From Daphnia carinata (taxonomy: Eukaryota; Arthropoda; Branchiopoda; Diplostraca; Daphniidae), in NCBI RefSeq assembly GCF_022539665.2, contig NC_081332.1:3071884-3135883 (forward strand): a stretch of 64,000 bases of DNA, written 5' to 3'. The translations under genes and the position numbers were made by a program. Positions 59,313-64,000 of the stretch are shown here, piece after piece. How positions within the stretch are numbered: the stretch's first letter is position 1; the number at the start of each line of letters is the position of its first letter. Below the pieces are notes generated by a model. That model ran no database searches and was not told the origin of the DNA. It worked only from the letters and a program-made list of their open reading frames with translations.

Positions 59313-62300
59313 GATTTTTTTTTCTTTTCTTTTCTGGCCTACCCTACCGAAAACAGCGGGAAATTGTTGACAGTAAATAGAAAAGAAAAAAAAAAAACGA
59401 GAACAACTCACGAAGGAAATTGGCATTGTCACCTAGAACTAACACGAAAAGACCCAAGACGAACGTCAACGAAGCGCGTCGCACGTAACGCGGTGAAATG
59501 GAAACCAAGGGAGAAATAAAAAAACGCCCCTCAGCAAACGCTTTGTTGTTTTTCTTTATCCACGATTGTTCCGACAATCCCTCTGATTGCGTCCTTCTAA
59601 AAACTGCAAAGTTATTCAAACGGATAGGGTATTTTTTGTTTGTTTTTATAGCCCCAATGTTTTTATCGTCGCATAAAAACAGCGACTATCCGCGATCGCC
59701 CAATATCCTCAACAATGTCATATCTGCGGGAAATGGAATGGCGATGAACCGGCGGCCATTCAAAATGGCTTTCAGGTCAGCTCGTAAATCGTCCGCATTG
59801 TGACAGATTGCTAAGTCCCCGTTTGATTTTTTTTTTCCCCCCAAAGACGGGGCACGGGTACACGAAAAACGCTCAGGTGGGTGAGTCGTGGTGGCAAAAG
59901 TCGAAAGGGGCCCTGGACAAGAGAGAACGCCAGGTGCTTGTATAGAAACAAAAAAAAAAAAACCGGTTATCCTCGTCTTCCTGGACACGCCATATGAGCG
60001 ATAAGTCGGCCAAAGGTCGTCTCTCTCTTTATCAGCGGTTAGGAAATCGACAGACTTAAATAACAACGGACAGCAGCCGTTAGACACACAAGCGATCGAC
60101 GTGACGAGATGGGGCCATAGGCCGTCAGGTGTTTGGAACACCAGCTGCCGTCCAGCAAACAAACAAAACAAAATCTCTTTTAAACTGCGAGTGTAGGTTT
60201 TTGGAAATGTTTTAATTCTATGCCACACGCGTCTGCGTCCCGATTGCTCGCCGTGTACCTCACCGTCTAAAGATGCGGGTGTGGCTGTGAGAAATTCAAA
60301 ATGAAAATGGTGGCTCTTTACGGTCATTTCTCGACAATAAAAACTGCGGGCGACACAATTTGAATGGACTATTAGAAACCCGCACTATTTGTTTTTTATC
60401 GATCGGAAGGTTTAATAATAAAATATACGAAATGAAGGGACCGTCATCGCGCGTAAAAGATGAAATAAAAAATGAAATTTTTTTTTTCTGGGTTGTTGGA
60501 GGGAGGTGGGGGGGGGGGGAACTGGGGCCGCACTCCGGGATTTGATGACGTTCCCTCGTGAATGGCTTAAAGGACGCAGCTGGCGGTCCACTACGGACAG
60601 AGTGACACTTCCGCTTTTGATTCATGTGAATAAATCGATCAGGGGAGCGCAAAACAAAAGGGACGGCCAGATATTTTTATATCTGGCCGTGAATAATGGC
60701 CGCAACAAACGCGCACAATGTGACCGTCGTGATCCGAACGCACACAACAAAGGAGGAAAAAAAAAAAAAATCAAGGGGGGGGGAGGGGGGGAGAAGAAGA
60801 GCATCCACAAAATGAAAGACAATCAAAATAAATAATTACGATCATCATCATTCATCAACCCGTTACATCTCAAACTACAGGGGGAAGGGAGAGACCAAAA
60901 CAGCAACGTATTTTGTCATGTTTGTGGTCTAAAATTGTATAAAAAAAAAAAAAAAAAAGAGTCTGGAACAGAGTGCCATTAATTATGTTGCGCATTGAAT
61001 TTCGGACAACATATGTAGAGGACAAGTTGCGCCGGATTAAGACCTACAAGAGGACCCACCGCGTAATATGCTCGGCAATGGATAAGACAACGTCCGGCCC
61101 GAAAGCCTTGGCATTTAAAAATGATATCAGAGCGCTTCGTTATGAGATGGGCGGAGGAGAAATCACGACCAAATGTCCATCCGTAAATTGCATGTGAACC
61201 GGAGTCCCCGGTTGACGGGGATTGACTGCTAAAGGCATTTGGAATTACCCGGAAGAAGAGGAAGTTTGGGCAACGAGAGAAAAAGGGAGAAAAAAAAAGG
61301 GGGGGGGGGAAGGAAAGGACGGAAGAATTCCGGAAAAAAAAAATATTCATCCTCGTTTTAAAGAAAAAGAAAAAAATACCGAGAAATGAAGTGGCTTTCG
61401 ACGTTGTTCCTGTGTGAAACTGAGCGTTAACAACTCACATGATTATCAAATGCAGTTGAAGGTCAGTTCCGGACTAGGCTATCCTTTTAACTTTTTCTTT
61501 TTCCCCAAAAAAGAAATAAATAAATTCAAATTCCCATCCGGCGCAATATTTTAGCTTTCGTTTGTTGTCATCTTATTTTCTTGTTTGGAAAGAGAGGGAC
61601 AGTTGGGGTTGTGTCATTTATATAGCTTTTTTTGTAGGGGGGTTATTTTCAGAGGGAGATTTACCCACCCAAACTTGACCAACTTCTAACCTAATCCGGA
61701 TACATAGACGAACTGGGATTACTAGTCAGTTCCGGACCACATCCGATATCCTCAGACTTATTGCCTTAGAGTAACACATACATTACGGACGCCGGCATTT
61801 TTAATAGTACGCAGTTCAACGTGTACAACGAGAAGGGGGGGGGGGGGAGGACTTGGTCAAACGCAGTCAATTACGGAATTTTAGCCGACTTGGAAAAAAA
61901 AAAGGATAACGTAATTTGATCCAACGAACAAGCTAAATTACATACCAACAAGCCCTTCCTTTTTCCACACATCCCCTCTCTTTCCCCTCGGCACACGAAA
62001 AAACAAAACAAGGAGATCGCGCAAACGTGCGGTTTTACTTTTCAAACATTTGGATATGCTCTTTCACGACCTCCGCCATCCCCCCCCCCTCGCCATCCTA
62101 ACCCACAAACACATGAGGCAGAACAGTGTAAACAGGTGATGGGGCGTTTGGCTCCTGCTAACCTCTGGCTGCCCCACCCTAGTCGTGTCTCTTACATCCA
62201 GATGGGTTTAAATTTATTTTATTTATTTATTTTTTTTTTGGAGGGGAAAGGATCTGACACGGCGCGTTTCCGGAAGTATCGGATGAGTTCTGGTTGATGG

Positions 62301-64000
62301 GCGGATGAACAAGTTAAAACAAAAAACCAAACATACGGTTAAGGAGGGGTAAGGCAGAAAAAAAAAAAAGGGCAAAGAAAACTGGAACAAGCGAAAACAA
62401 AAGCCACAAAGAGGAGACGTGTAAGTTGAGTTGGAAAGAAAATTGTACGTGTCACGCCGATCTAATCTAAATGGACACGGGTCAGCTGTTCTGTAAGAAA
62501 CCCCCCACCACCCGGCTTCATGACTTTAGGTAGATGTGGAGCAAAAAAAAATAGGGGTTGAGGGCACAAACCCCCCCCCCCCCCCCGTTTAACCATTTGA
62601 CCCTGGAATTGGTTTCGTGTTCAAAGTGGGTGGATCTCATGACTCATGATGGACTCGGTTACATTACGGTCGATTGTAACGGGGGGAAAAAGTAAAGACT
62701 CTAACTTTTCGGTGTGTTCAAAGTTTTACCACCAGCGTTACTGATGATGAGGAAATCGAGAAGCGGGCAGACGGCCGGCCAAAACAGCACGCGCCGGTGC
62801 GTGATGACGAGAGGGCACATCAATTGGGCGCTGCCTCTCCGACGCGCAAACAGCACACAAGTCAACGGATAGAGAAATAAAGAACATGTGGGGGCCCTTC
62901 CGGTTTGGTCACCCCCCCCCCCACGTAAAACCATCGTAAAATGAAACGATCAAATCAAACGAAATCAAATTTTGCGCGATGAAAAAAAAAAAAAAAAAAA
63001 AAAAAAAATGGGGCGCTGTTCAGAGGCGAATTTTCAATCATAGGAAACGATTGATAGCTGGAAAAAAAGAGACACTGTTTAACGGAAGTAGACGCCATTT
63101 GATTTTTCAACTGACTGAGATCGGCTCGGCGAAGAGAAAAACGAAACCGTCAGCTGACGGTTGTTATCGTTTATTTTAAAAAGAAAAAGAACGGAAATTC
63201 GAGTGTGTGTTATAAGAAAAAAAAAAATGGAAGAAGAGCAGAAGCAGCTGCTGCTGCTGTTTGGCTCCTATTCTTCGAGACTGGCTCCTTATGATGTACA
63301 ATACGCAGAGAACCTGCTGCCAGGGCCGTTCCTCTCAAATCAAGCCTTTCTTTTTGTTTTGTTTCAAAAGTCCATTCAAAATGCCACCGTGTTCTTTCTT
63401 GAGATTGGGATCGCATCAGTGCAAGTTCCCCATCATTTGTTTCAACGTTTCCAATGAATCGGTTGTAACTAATAAAAATCGATTGCTTTATTGCTGCGCT
63501 TGTTCACTAGAAAAGGGAGAGGTTGACTCGATTGCTCATCAAGGAGACGGGCGAGTGCCAAGGTGGTGCCTTTTCCAAGCAGATGGTCAACGAAAAACAA
63601 AATGGAAGCAGCTAAAAGGAGAGTGGAACAAAAGCGAATAGGAAGCCTCTTGTTCATGTCACTCACTTCATTAAAAAAAAAAAAAAAAAAAAAACAAAAC
63701 AAAAAGGAACAAAACAGCAGAAGCCAATCAGAAGTGCCCGGCCGAAAACGCGTGTCTTTGAAAAAGCCCCCAGAATTAATTTGAAAAAAAAAAAAAAGAA
63801 AGAAAAAGAGCAAAGCTTCTTAAAAACCGGAAGGCGCGTGCTGCTGGCCAGCCTTTCCATCTGACACGTGTTGTCTTTGTTATTTCTAAAGAGGGCAGAT
63901 GATGCGCGCATTGGTCTCATCACGCGCCCTGATGGAAGCCAACGTCTTCAGCGCAGCTCAGCCAAGGTTATTCACATATGAAAATGTGCGAAGACTTTAT

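Larger units (their letters stand above)
51081..64000. other. 13 kb noncoding flank upstream of the scabrous-like gene
   Basis: No open frame here shows a domain, a signal peptide with plausible mature part, or a consistent splice chain; the longest (213 codons on the minus strand at 59686-60327) is unsupported. The DNA is full of A/T, C and G homopolymers and microsatellites. Its position makes it the likely regulatory region of the developmental gene, or it may hold unrecognised noncoding RNAs. Confidence 0.45.

Noticed and set aside
59686-60327. 213-codon minus-strand open frame
   Set aside because: No domain, no signal peptide, Phe-rich runs from homopolymers, no splice context; judged chance.

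Overview
The window reads as nuclear DNA of a small-genome crustacean, most likely a cladoceran such as Daphnia. This is inferred from typical arthropod genes (a scabrous-like fibrinogen-domain gene, DNAJC30, VPS37), introns mostly of 50-110 bp with GT-AG ends, tight gene spacing on the left, and homopolymer-rich noncoding DNA on the right. Gene models were spliced by eye; each was accepted only if exon phases closed into one open frame.

1-13.1 kb is a gene-dense block: a small secreted Cys-rich peptide gene, a two-box HMGB gene, a broken unrecognised gene lying between two inverted repeat arms, selenoprotein M (in-frame UGA plus a visible SECIS), an IQ/coiled-coil axonemal-type protein (DRC10/DRC9-like), VPS37 (ESCRT-I) and, convergent to it, a mitochondrial DNAJC30-like J protein. 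A 664 bp MITE-like element with target duplication (13.36-14.03 kb) ends this block.

14.15-35.1 kb is one giant palindrome, with arms of about 9.9 kb around a roughly 0.7 kb spacer. The inner arms look nearly identical; the outer kilobase and the inner rim are clearly diverged. Each arm carries a 13-unit array of exon-like repeats with splice-like borders, and the centre holds a cluster of tRNA-like sequences. The 100-N gap at 23,284 is flanked by an exact 236 bp duplication, so it is probably an unmerged contig overlap rather than missing sequence. The right arm contains exons 2-3 of a THAP-domain gene whose first exon lies outside at 39.28 kb; the left arm contains a decayed copy of those exons.

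Inside the 4 kb first intron of the THAP gene, on the opposite strand, lies an intronless gene joining a TMEM63/OSCA-type channel body to an extra membrane helix and a C-type-lectin-like ectodomain. It carries one frameshift. This is the most novel-looking coding feature here.

39.3-64 kb contains one recognised gene, a scabrous-like secreted coiled-coil/fibrinogen protein on the minus strand (51.08 to 43.04 kb) with a 5.6 kb intron. The 13 kb upstream of it shows no convincing coding sequence, only microsatellites and homopolymer runs, and may be regulatory.
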